Under the pieces are notes generated by a model. The model was not told where the DNA came from. It ran no database searches and saw nothing but the letters and a program-made list of their open reading frames with translations. The translations under genes were made by a program, and so were the position numbers. From the NCBI RefSeq assembly GCF_029870595.1, contig NZ_JAPDIR010000007.1, forward strand, positions 124,001-188,000: a stretch of 64,000 bases of DNA. Direction: 5' to 3'. The stretch comes from Sphingomonas sp. CBMAI 2297. Its GTDB lineage: Bacteria; Pseudomonadota; Alphaproteobacteria; Sphingomonadales; Sphingomonadaceae. Shown piece by piece: positions 29,331 through 39,509 of this stretch (the stretch's first letter is position 1; the number at the start of each line of letters is the position of its first letter).

Positions 29331-29585
29331 TCAGTCGGTGATCTCGTCGCCCGAGCCTTCGCCGGCGGCATTGCCGACCGGCACGGCCTGGTCGTAATTG
29401 CTCTCGGCGGCGCCGAACGCCGCATTCTCGGCGGCGTTCACGTCGCCCACCGCCTCGCCCATGGTGTTGCTGTCGCCCGCGACCGCTTCATTGGCCTCGG
29501 CCGCTTCGTTCTTCGCCTTGTTGCCGCAGGCCGAAAGCCCGAGCAGCGCGACGGCCGCGAGCGGGAGGATGAGCGCCTTGCGCAT
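29331..29585 (-). CDS. 84-residue Asn/Ala/Glu-rich predicted lipoprotein
   Basis: N terminus MRKALILPLAAVALLGLSAC with lipobox LSAC, then an acidic mature part built from Ala-Glu-Asn runs (NEAAEANEAVAGDSNTMG) and ending GEGSGDEITD. It is low-complexity and probably disordered, tethered to a membrane. First gene of the lipoprotein/lipoprotein/aldo-keto reductase unit; the GTCCCC...GGGGACGC region just upstream gives a GGGGACGCAATCC-type ribosome site. Divergent from sahR. No known family recognised. Confidence 0.8.
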   Translation of the reverse strand: MRKALILPLAAVALLGLSACGNKAKNEAAEANEAVAGDSNTMGEAVGDVNAAENAAFGAAESNYDQAVPVGNAAGEGSGDEITD

Positions 29586-29672
29586 GGATTGCGTCCCCTT
29601 TGCCGGAATGTTCGGGCAAGGGCTAACCGAGGGAGTGACTCGCGCGCAAGGCGCATGCGGTGCGTTGACCGC

Positions 29673-29692
29673 ATATAAAGATATCTTTATAT
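29673..29692. promoter_or_regulatory. SahR-type operator, 20-bp perfect palindrome
   Basis: A perfect dyad centred on AAAGATATCTTT with AT-rich flanks (ATAT on each side) in GC-rich surroundings, ending 11 bp before the GTG of the ArsR-methyltransferase gene that heads metF-metH. The sequence fits the AT-rich AAAGATATCTTT-like motif described for SahR in Proteobacteria. It overlaps the likely -10 region, so binding would repress the whole methionine operon. Confidence 0.85.
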
Positions 29693-29703
29693 CTATAACC
29701 GCC

Positions 29704-30657
29704 GTGCAGAACGCCCTCGCCATCTTCCGTGCCCTTGCCGATTCGACGCGGCTGCGCATCCTCGCGCTGGTCCGCTCGATGGAGCTGAGCGTCGGCGAGC
29801 TGGCGCAGGTGCTGGGGCAGAGCCAGCCGCGCGTCTCGCGCCACGTGAAGATCCTGTGCGACGCCGGGCTGCTCGAGCGGCGCAAGGAAGGCAGCTGGGT
29901 GTTCGTCGGCCTGGGTACCCGGGCCAGGGTGGAGCCGATGCTCGCCGCGCTCGATGCCTGGAACGAAGTCGATCACTGGATGGTCGCCGACGAGGCGCGG
30001 CTCGCCGCGGTGCGCGCGGACCGGGCGAGCGCGGCGGCGGACTGGTTCGAGAACAATGCCGGCGAATGGGATGCGATCCGCTCGCTCCACGTCGCCGAGA
30101 GCGAAGTCGAGGCGGCGATGGCCGCGGCGCTGGGGGATGCGGCGGTCGGCTATCTTGTCGATATCGGCACCGGCACCGGGCGCATGCTCGAGCTGTTCGC
30201 GCCGCGTGCCGAGCGCGCGCTGGGGATCGACCGGTCGAGCGAGATGCTGCGTCTTGCGCGCGCCAAGCTTTCCGAGCAGGGGCTGGCCAATGCCGAGCTG
30301 CGGCAGGCGGATCTTTATGCGCTGCCGCTGCAGGATGGCGGGGCGGACCTCGCGATCCTGCACCATGTGCTCCATTTCGCGCAGCAGCCGGGCGCCGCGA
30401 TCGGCGAGGCGGCGCGGGTGCTGGCGCCGGGCGGGCGGCTGCTCATCGCCGATTTCGCCCCGCACGAGCGCGAGGAGCTGCGGCAGAAGGACGCGCATAC
30501 GCGGCTGGGCTTCTCCGACGAGCAGGTGCTCGGCTGGTTCGAGGCGCATGGGCTCGCGCCGGTGAAGGTGGAGACGCTGGAGGGCGGCGAGCTGACGGTG
30601 AAATTATGGCTCGGTCGCAAGACCGGCGAAGCGAAGCAAGGGGTGAAGGCCGCATGA
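29704..30657 (+). CDS. sahR: SahR-type ArsR-family regulator fused to SAM-methyltransferase domain
   Basis: A 317-residue regulator: ArsR winged helix (about 1-85: IFRALADSTRLRILALVRSM, QSQPRVSRHVKILCDAGLLE) plus a class I methyltransferase-like domain (motif LVDIGTGTGRMLELF near residue 155), presumably the S-adenosylhomocysteine/SAM sensor. SahR is known as an SAH-responsive repressor of SAM-cycle genes, and here it heads metF-metH with a palindromic site upstream. The GTG at 29704 lies 11 bp after that site and has no ribosome-binding site, so the mRNA may be leaderless or nearly so. Stop overlaps the metF ATG (ATGA). Confidence 0.88.
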   Translation: MQNALAIFRALADSTRLRILALVRSMELSVGELAQVLGQSQPRVSRHVKILCDAGLLERRKEGSWVFVGLGTRARVEPMLAALDAWNEVDHWMVADEARLAAVRADRASAAADWFENNAGEWDAIRSLHVAESEVEAAMAAALGDAAVGYLVDIGTGTGRMLELFAPRAERALGIDRSSEMLRLARAKLSEQGLANAELRQADLYALPLQDGGADLAILHHVLHFAQQPGAAIGEAARVLAPGGRLLIADFAPHEREELRQKDAHTRLGFSDEQVLGWFEAHGLAPVKVETLEGGELTVKLWLGRKTGEAKQGVKAA

Positions 30658-31568
30658 CTATCCTGGACCCGCTGGCGGCGCCGCTGTTCGCGGACGTGGC
30701 GGGCGATATCGATGTTAGCTTCGAATTCTTCCCGCCCAAGACGGAGAAGATGGAGGAGACGCTGTGGGAATCGATCGAGACGCTGAGCCCGCTGGGGCCG
30801 CGCTTCGTCTCGGTGACCTATGGCGCCGGCGGCTCGACTCGCGAGCGCACCCACAACACGGTGGCGCGGATCGCCCGCGAGACGGCGATCCCGGCGGCGG
30901 CGCACCTCACCTGCGTCGAGGCGACCCGGGAGGAGATCGACCAGGTCGCGCGCGACTATTGGGCGGCCGGCGTGCGCCACATCGTGGCGCTGCGCGGCGA
31001 TCCGCCCCGGGCGGGCGAGAAGTACCACACCCATCCCGGCGGCTATGAAAATGCCGCGGACCTGGTGGCGGGGCTGCGCAAGCTGCATCCCTTCGAGATA
31101 TCGGTCGCGGCCTATCCCGAATGCCATCCGGATTCGCCAACCCAGGTGGCGGACCTCGACAATCTGAAGCGCAAGATCGACGCGGGCGCGACCCGGGCGA
31201 TCACCCAGTTCTTCTTCGAGCCCGAGACTTTCCTGCGCTTCCGCGACGATGCGGCCAAGGCGGGGATCGACGCGGAGATCGTGCCGGGCATCATGCCGGT
31301 GATGAGCTTCGCCAGCGTGGTGCGCATGTCGGGCATGTGCGGCACCCAGGTGCCGGGCTGGATGGAGCGGCTGTTCGATGGGCTGGACGATCATCCCGCC
31401 GCCCGCCAGCTGGTGGCGGCGACGCTGGCGGCGGAACTGTGCCGCAAGCTCTATGCCGGCGGGGTGCGCCAGTTCCACTTCTACACGCTCAACCGGGCCG
31501 AGCTGAGCTACGCGATCTGCCACCTGCTGGGCGTGCGGCCGAAGGTGGCGGCGCTCGTAGGGGCGTAG
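30654..31568 (+). CDS. metF: Methylenetetrahydrofolate reductase
   Basis: Flavoprotein reducing 5,10-methylene-THF to 5-methyl-THF, the methyl donor for MetH. The 304-residue length and motifs VSFEFFPPKTEKMEETLW, SVTYGAGGSTRERT, HIVALRGDPP, and ITQFFFEPETFLRF are those of bacterial MetF. Its ATG overlaps the sahR stop, so expression is translationally coupled to the regulator. It is separated from metH1 by a 134-bp palindromic repeat, which may set relative expression within the operon. Confidence 0.97.
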   Translation: MTILDPLAAPLFADVAGDIDVSFEFFPPKTEKMEETLWESIETLSPLGPRFVSVTYGAGGSTRERTHNTVARIARETAIPAAAHLTCVEATREEIDQVARDYWAAGVRHIVALRGDPPRAGEKYHTHPGGYENAADLVAGLRKLHPFEISVAAYPECHPDSPTQVADLDNLKRKIDAGATRAITQFFFEPETFLRFRDDAAKAGIDAEIVPGIMPVMSFASVVRMSGMCGTQVPGWMERLFDGLDDHPAARQLVAATLAAELCRKLYAGGVRQFHFYTLNRAELSYAICHLLGVRPKVAALVGA

Positions 31569-31574
31569 ATTTCG

Positions 31575-31708
31575 TTCCTCCCCGGCGCGGGGAGGGGGAC
31601 CGCGACGCGCAGCGGCGTGGTGGAGGGGGCCCTCCACCAGCGGAAAGCCAGGCGGAGGGCCCCCTCCACCAGCCCGCGGCTGGTCTCCCTCCCCGTGCCG
31701 GGGAGGAA
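31575..31708. repeat. CCTCCCC / CCCTCCACCAG palindromic repeat between metF and metH1
   Basis: A nested inverted repeat with outer ends TTCCTCCCCGGCGCGGGG and CCGGGGAGGAA and an inner pair GGGGGCCCTCCACCAG / GGAGGGCCCCCTCCACCAG. It can fold into a long branched stem in the mRNA. Its right edge (GGGGAGGAAC) provides the ribosome-binding site of metH1, so the repeat directly shapes translation of that gene. Confidence 0.8.
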
Positions 31709-31714
31709 CTAGGA

Positions 31715-32767
31715 ATGAATATGACTGCACGCGAGAAACTGCTGGCCGAAGCCGCCAGGCGCATCCTGATCACCGACGGGGCGTTCGGCACCGAGATCCA
31801 GAACTGGAAGCTCGACGAGGCCGCCTATGCCGGCGATCTGGGGCTGAGCCACGACCAGAAGGGCAATAACGACATCCTCGCGCTGACCATGCCCGAGGTG
31901 CCGGCATCGATCCACCGCGCCTATTTCGAGGCGGGGGCGGACATTGCCGAGACCAACACCTTCTCGGCCAACCGCATCAGCCAGGCCGATTACGGCGCCG
32001 AGCATCTGGTGCGCGAGATCAATGTGGAGAGCGCCCGGCTGGCCCGCTCGATCGCCGACGAGTTCGAGGCCAGGGACGGCCGCCCGCGCTTCGTGGCGGG
32101 CGCGCTGGGGCCGACCAACAAGACGCTGTCGCTGAGCCCGGACGTCAACGATCCCGGCTATCGCGAGATCGACTTCGACTATCTGAAGGACGTGTATCGC
32201 GAGCAGATCGACGCGCTGGTCGAAGGCGGGATCGACTTCGTGCTGATCGAGACGGTGTTCGACACGCTCAACGCCAAGGCCGGGATCATGGCGGCGATCG
32301 AGGCCGGCGAGGCGCTGGGCCGCGACTTGCCGATCATGCTGTCGATGACGCTGACCGACCTGAGCGGGCGCAACCTTTCCGGCCATACGGTGGAGGCCTT
32401 CTGGCATGCGGTGCGCCATGCGCGGCCGGTGACGATCGGGCTCAACTGCTCGTTCGGCGCCGAGCAGCTGCGCCCGCACGTCAAGACGCTGTCGGCGCTC
32501 TGCGACACGCTGATCATGGTCTATCCGAACGCCGGCCTGCCCAACGAGCTGGGCGCCTATGACGAGCTGCCCGCGACGACGGCGGGGCTGGTCAAGGAAT
32601 GGGCCGATGCGGGGCAGGTGAACATCCTGGGCGGCTGCTGCGGATCGACGCCCGCGCATATCGGCGCGATCGCGAAGGCCGTGGAGGGGCTGCCGGCCCG
32701 GCCGATCCCGACGCCGGAGGTGCGGACGCGGCTGGCCGGGCTCGAGCCCTTCACCATGGGCGCATGA
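31715..32767 (+). CDS. metH: Methionine synthase, homocysteine-binding module (split MetH, part 1)
   Basis: A 350-residue homocysteine S-methyltransferase domain equal to the N-terminal module of MetH. The zinc-binding cysteines are visible in GLNCSFG and in GGCCGSTPAHI near the C terminus. Start motif ILITDGAFGTEIQNW is typical. The remaining MetH modules are encoded 550 bp downstream as a separate protein, so the enzyme works as two polypeptides. Ribosome site GAGGAA about 7 bp before ATG 31715 comes from the preceding repeat. Overlaps the following GNAT gene as ATGA. Confidence 0.95.
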   Translation: MNMTAREKLLAEAARRILITDGAFGTEIQNWKLDEAAYAGDLGLSHDQKGNNDILALTMPEVPASIHRAYFEAGADIAETNTFSANRISQADYGAEHLVREINVESARLARSIADEFEARDGRPRFVAGALGPTNKTLSLSPDVNDPGYREIDFDYLKDVYREQIDALVEGGIDFVLIETVFDTLNAKAGIMAAIEAGEALGRDLPIMLSMTLTDLSGRNLSGHTVEAFWHAVRHARPVTIGLNCSFGAEQLRPHVKTLSALCDTLIMVYPNAGLPNELGAYDELPATTAGLVKEWADAGQVNILGGCCGSTPAHIGAIAKAVEGLPARPIPTPEVRTRLAGLEPFTMGA

Positions 32768-33294
32768 GCATGGCCGGAGCGCAGGCATGGCGGGTCCGCG
32801 AGGCGGGCGCGAGCGACGTCGCCGCGCTGTCGCTGGTGGCGGGCGCCACTTTCCTCGAGACCTTCGCGGGCGTGCTGCCCGGCGACGCGATCGTCGCGCA
32901 TTGCGCCAATGCCTATGCGCCCGCGCGCTTCGCCGATTATTTCGCGAAGGGCAGCCGGGCCTGGATCCTGGAGGCGGCGCCGGGTGGCGCGCCGGTCGGC
33001 TTCGCGCAGCTCGCCACGCCCGACCTGCCCGGCGCCGGGCCGGGCGATATCGAGCTCAAGCGCATCTACCTGCTTTCCCGCTTCCACGGCTCAGGCGCGG
33101 GCGCGGCGCTGATGGCGGCGGCGGTGGCCGGCGCGGCCGGCCATGCGCGGCTGCTGCTCGGCGTCTATGCGCACAATGCCCGCGCGCTCACCTTCTACCG
33201 CAAGCAGGACTTCGTGCCCGTGGGCGAGCGCCGCTTCGACGTGGGCGGGCAGCTTTTCGACGACGTGGTGCTGGCGCGCCCGCTCGCGGGCTGA
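32764..33294 (+). CDS. GNAT-family N-acetyltransferase inside the metH operon
   Basis: A 176-residue GNAT protein. The acetyl-CoA binding segment is IELKRIYLLSRFHGSGAGAAL (motif A, R/Q-x-x-G-x-G/A as RFHGSGAG), followed by LLLGVYAHNARALTFYRKQDF of motif B. Its ATG overlaps the metH1 stop and it ends 21 bp before metH2, so it is fully embedded in the methionine operon. The substrate is unknown; acetylation of a methionine-cycle intermediate, an aminoacyl compound or a protein terminus are all possible. No signal peptide. Confidence 0.9.
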   Translation: MSMAGAQAWRVREAGASDVAALSLVAGATFLETFAGVLPGDAIVAHCANAYAPARFADYFAKGSRAWILEAAPGGAPVGFAQLATPDLPGAGPGDIELKRIYLLSRFHGSGAGAALMAAAVAGAAGHARLLLGVYAHNARALTFYRKQDFVPVGERRFDVGGQLFDDVVLARPLAG

Positions 33295-33315
33295 ACCTTT
33301 GAACAGAAAAGAGCA

Positions 33316-35931
<2,616 letters not shown>

Positions 35932-35956
35932 GGTCGGGACTCGATTGGCAACCCCC

Positions 35957-35984
35957 CGTCATCCCCGCGCGGGCGGGGATGACG
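35957..35984. repeat. CGTCATCCCCGC/GCGGGGATGACG hairpin after metH2
   Basis: A perfect palindrome with 12-bp arms and a 4-base loop, 25 bp after the metH2 stop. It is the core of the repeat family at 14093 and 15863. It probably ends the sahR-metF-metH transcript and the convergent lectin transcript. Confidence 0.8.
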
Positions 35985-36052
35985 AAATGAGGGGCCGCTC
36001 TCGAAATCGGCGATCCATATGCATTCCCGACCCGAACCGGCCGCGGCACGGT

Positions 36053-36355
36053 TCAGGGCTGGGTATAGGCGCCCTTGGTCCAGCCCTGGGTGCCGGCGTC
36101 GTTGCAATATTCGGTCGTGACGTTCTGGTTGGTCACATAGAGGCGGATATGCTCGCCCTGCGAATCCTGCCAGACCGTCACCGAGGCCTGCGAGCCGGGA
36201 AAGGTGGCGCCGGCGGTCCAGCCATTGCCGTCGTTGCAGCGCTCGCTGATCGTGTAGCCGTCGCTCGAATAGACGCGGATGTGCAGCGCGTGCGCGCTGT
36301 CGAACCAGCTTGCGGCGCAGGTGCTGATCGGAAAGCTCGGATTGTCTCCAGACAT
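36053..36355 (-). CDS. RSL/AAL-type fucose-lectin homologue
   Basis: A 100-residue protein made of two ~45-residue blades (about 15-50 and 60-97), the arrangement of the Ralstonia RSL and Burkholderia BambL lectins, which trimerise into a six-bladed propeller that binds fucose. Shared features are IRVYSSDGYTISERC and IRLYVTNQ, with the expected sugar-contact Arg27/Glu38 and Arg71/Glu82, Trp46 and Trp92, and the ending GWTKGAYT. In RSL an aromatic residue follows the conserved Cys; here both positions are Asn (N41, N85), which may change specificity. Start 36355 has AGGGG 6 bp upstream. No signal peptide, as in RSL. Stands alone, divergent from the Nramp gene. Confidence 0.85.
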   Translation of the reverse strand: MSGDNPSFPISTCAASWFDSAHALHIRVYSSDGYTISERCNDGNGWTAGATFPGSQASVTVWQDSQGEHIRLYVTNQNVTTEYCNDAGTQGWTKGAYTQP

Positions 36356-36537
36356 GGGCATCCCCTTTTGCGGCTCGCGTCCCCTGAGGCGAACCACGGA
36401 GAGGCTCCCGCGTAAGCCGCGCCCGCGCAATCGGCATTCGGTCCGGATCGGTGCGGCCCCGGCGCATCGATCTGGGTTGGTTCGGGATCGCGCGCTATCT
36501 GATAGCATCGCGCGTTCGTCACCATGCCGGAGCCTGC

Positions 36538-37800
36538 ATGACCGCCAGCAGACAGGAAGAAACCTCGGTCGCGAAGAAGCTGGGCCCGGGCCTGATCACC
36601 GGCGCGGCGGACGACGATCCCAGCGGCATCGCCACTTATTCCCAGGCCGGCGCGCAATTCGGCTATGGGCTGATGTGGACGATGGTGCTCACCTATCCGC
36701 TGATGACGGCGGTGCAGCTGGTGAGCGCGCATATCGGCCGGGTGACCGGGCGCGGGCTGGCCCGCAACATGCGCGAGGTGCTGCCCCGCTGGCTGCTCAC
36801 CCTGCTCGTTGGGATCCTGTTCGTCGCCAACACGATCAACATCGGTGCCGACATCGCCGCGATGGGTGACGCGGCGCAGCTGGTCCTGGGCTGGGGCGAC
36901 CATGGGTTCACGATCTTCTTCGCGCTGCTCTGCCTCGTGCTGCAGGTCTTCATTTCCTATCATCGCTATGCGCATGTGCTGAAATGGCTGACCCTGTCGC
37001 TGTTCGCCTATGTCGCGGTGATGCTGGTGGTGCATGTCGACTGGGCCGCCGCCGCGACGGGGCTGGTGGTGCCCCGGATCGACGGGCCCCAGGCGATCGC
37101 CACGGTGGTGGCGATCTTCGGCACCACGATCAGCCCCTATCTCTTCTTCTGGCAGGCGGCGCAGGAAGTGGAGGAAGTCGAGGATCATGACGGAGCCCGG
37201 CCGCTCACCGAGGCACCGGAGCAGGCGCCCGGCGAGATCCGGCGGATGCGGATCGACACTTTCATCGGCATGGCCTTTTCCAACCTGATCGCGCTGGCGA
37301 TCATCGTGGCGACTGCCGCGACGCTGCACGTGCAGGGCGTGACCAGGATCGACACCGCCGCCGACGCCGCCCAGGCGCTGAAGCCGGTGGCGGGCAATTT
37401 CGCCTTCGCGCTGTTCGCGATCGGCATCATCGGCACCGGGCTGCTCGCGGTGCCCGTGCTGGCCGGATCGGCGGCCTTTGCGGTGGGCGATGCGCGCGGC
37501 TGGCGCTGCGGCCTGGAATACAAGGTGAAGGAAGCGCCGGGCTTCTACGGCGTGATCGCGCTGGCGACGCTGCTCGGCATCGGGCTCGACTGGTCGGGCA
37601 TCCCGCCGATCCAGGCGCTGTTCTGGAGCGCGGTGGTCAATGGCTTCGCGGCGGTGCCGATCATGGCGGTGATGATGGTGATCGCGACGCGGCGCGGCGT
37701 GATGGGCGCCTTCCGCATCCACGGCCCGCTGCTCTGGTTCGGCTGGGCGGCGACGCTGGTGATGGGCGCGGCGGCGGTGGCGATGCTGGTGTGGCGATGA
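36538..37800 (+). CDS. Nramp-related divalent-metal transporter, divergent clade
   Basis: A 420-residue inner-membrane protein with about 11 hydrophobic segments. The TM1 motif, DPGN in classical MntH, reads DDDPSG here, and the TM6 MPH motif is replaced by TISPY (FGTTISPYLFFWQ). Both changes place it in the Nramp-related group for which Mg2+ or other non-Mn substrates have been described, so MntH should not be assumed. Start 36538 has CGGAG 6 bp upstream. A 6-1-6 dyad GCTATCTGATAGC at 36494-36506 lies just upstream and may be an operator. Confidence 0.85.
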   Translation: MTASRQEETSVAKKLGPGLITGAADDDPSGIATYSQAGAQFGYGLMWTMVLTYPLMTAVQLVSAHIGRVTGRGLARNMREVLPRWLLTLLVGILFVANTINIGADIAAMGDAAQLVLGWGDHGFTIFFALLCLVLQVFISYHRYAHVLKWLTLSLFAYVAVMLVVHVDWAAAATGLVVPRIDGPQAIATVVAIFGTTISPYLFFWQAAQEVEEVEDHDGARPLTEAPEQAPGEIRRMRIDTFIGMAFSNLIALAIIVATAATLHVQGVTRIDTAADAAQALKPVAGNFAFALFAIGIIGTGLLAVPVLAGSAAFAVGDARGWRCGLEYKVKEAPGFYGVIALATLLGIGLDWSGIPPIQALFWSAVVNGFAAVPIMAVMMVIATRRGVMGAFRIHGPLLWFGWAATLVMGAAAVAMLVWR

Positions 37801-37868
37801 GGCGGCACCCGTCTTGCCGCGCCCTTGCGAGCCGCTAAGCTCGCGCGCAAATCATGGGAGGGGACCCA

Positions 37869-39446
37869 ATGGCGGAGCCGACGGGCAAGGATATCCGGCT
37901 GGTGATCGGCGCATCGTCGCTGGGCACCATCTTCGAATGGTATGACTTCTTCATCTGGGGCACGCTGACCGCCACCGGCATCCTCCAGCACACTTTCTTT
38001 CCCGCGGGCAACGACGTGCTGGCGAGCCTGCTCGCCTGGGCGGCATTCGCGGTCGGCTTCGGTTTCCGGCCGCTGGGCGCGGTGCTGTTCGGCTATCTGG
38101 GCGACAGGATGGGGCGGAAATACACCTTCCTCGTCACCATCACAGTGATGGGCCTGGCCACCGCCGGCATCGGTCTGGTGCCGAGCTATGCAACGATCGG
38201 CATCGCGGCGCCGCTGCTGATCCTGCTGATGCGCGTGGCGCAGGGGCTCGCGCTGGGCGGCGAATATGGCGGGGCCGCGATCTATGTCGCCGAGCATTCG
38301 CCGGGCGGGCGGGCCGGCTTCCATACCAGCTTCATCCAGGCGAGCGTGGTCGGCGGCTTCATCCTGAGCCTGGCGGTGGTGCTCGCCTTCAAGGCGCCGA
38401 TGCCGGCCGCGACCTGGGAGGCATGGGGATGGCGCCTGCCCTTCCTCTTCTCGATCCTGCTGCTCGCCGTGTCGCTATGGATGCGCCTGAAGCTCTCCGA
38501 GAGCCCGGTGTTCAAGGCGATCAAGGACGCCGGCGAGACGGCGAGCAACCCGTTCGTCGAGAGCTTCACCTATCCGGGCAACCTGCCCCGGCTCTTCGTC
38601 GCGCTGTTCGGCATCGCGGCGGGGCTGACGGTGATCTGGTACACTTCGATGTTCTCGGTGCTCTCCTTCCTCACCGGGCCGATGCGGATGGACCCGACCA
38701 CCGCGCAGCTCATCTGCGGCGGCTCGGCGCTGGCGGGATGCGGCTTCTTCATCCTGTTCGGCCACCTCTCCGACCGGATCGGGCGCAAGAAGCCGATCGT
38801 GATCGGCTATGCGCTGACGCTGGTGCTGCTGTTCCCGCTGTTCTGGGCGATCGGCGGGGCGGCCAATCCGGGGCTGGCGGAAGCGGCGAAGCGTGCGCCG
38901 GTGGTCGTGCGGGGTCCCGACTGCGCCTATGATCCCTTCGCTGCCAAGCAGGTGGACGTCTGCGGCCGGATCCTGGATCAGCTTTCGAAGAAGGGCATCG
39001 CCTACAAGACCGACCGGGCCGAGGCGGTGGTGGTGACGATCGGTGGCGTGCCGGTGGCGGATGCCAGCCCCGCCGGGCTCGACACCGCGCTGGCCGCGGC
39101 CGGCTACCGGCTGGAGCGCATCGTGCCGTCGGCGGGCAATGTCGCGGTGATCGTGCTGGCGATATTGGGGCTGATGGCGCTGGCCGGCGCGACCTATGGC
39201 CCGGTCGCCGCCCTGCTCAGCGAGATGTTCCCGAGCCGGATCCGCTATTCGTCCATGTCGATCCCCTATCATCTGGGCACCGGCTATTTCGGCGGCTTCC
39301 TGCCCTTCATCAGCCAGTATATCGTCGCGCGCACCGGCGATCCCTATGCGGGGCTGTGGTACACCATCGCCGTGGTGGCGATGGCGCTGCTGGTGACGCT
39401 GCTGGGCCTGCAGGAAACGGTCCCGCCGCGCCGGGCGAGGCACTAA
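37869..39446 (+). CDS. MHS-type MFS transporter with a soluble insert
   Basis: A 525-residue metabolite:H+ symporter-type MFS protein. The N terminus SLGTIFEWYDFFIWGT and loop RPLGAVLFGYLGDRMGRK are the typical ShiA/ProP-type signature, and the second copy FGHLSDRIGRKKP marks the other half. Between the fifth and sixth helices of the C-terminal half there is a ~85-residue soluble insert (about 340-425) with two Cys (GPDCAYDPF, VDVCGRIL), probably periplasmic. Start 37869 is preferred to 37854 because GGGAGGGG lies just before it. These carriers import small acids, sugars or betaines; substrate unknown. Separated from alr by 63 bp. Confidence 0.88.
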   Translation: MAEPTGKDIRLVIGASSLGTIFEWYDFFIWGTLTATGILQHTFFPAGNDVLASLLAWAAFAVGFGFRPLGAVLFGYLGDRMGRKYTFLVTITVMGLATAGIGLVPSYATIGIAAPLLILLMRVAQGLALGGEYGGAAIYVAEHSPGGRAGFHTSFIQASVVGGFILSLAVVLAFKAPMPAATWEAWGWRLPFLFSILLLAVSLWMRLKLSESPVFKAIKDAGETASNPFVESFTYPGNLPRLFVALFGIAAGLTVIWYTSMFSVLSFLTGPMRMDPTTAQLICGGSALAGCGFFILFGHLSDRIGRKKPIVIGYALTLVLLFPLFWAIGGAANPGLAEAAKRAPVVVRGPDCAYDPFAAKQVDVCGRILDQLSKKGIAYKTDRAEAVVVTIGGVPVADASPAGLDTALAAAGYRLERIVPSAGNVAVIVLAILGLMALAGATYGPVAALLSEMFPSRIRYSSMSIPYHLGTGYFGGFLPFISQYIVARTGDPYAGLWYTIAVVAMALLVTLLGLQETVPPRRARH

Positions 39447-39509
39447 GGGCATACCCATCCCCCGCAACGGCCATTGCGGGGACCGGGCGCAACTCCTAAC
39501 CGCTGGGGG

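Noticed and set aside
31575..31708. Insertion sequence or transposon remnant between metF and metH1
   Set aside because: The stretch is a short nested palindrome with no coding content; no transposase is visible anywhere in the window.
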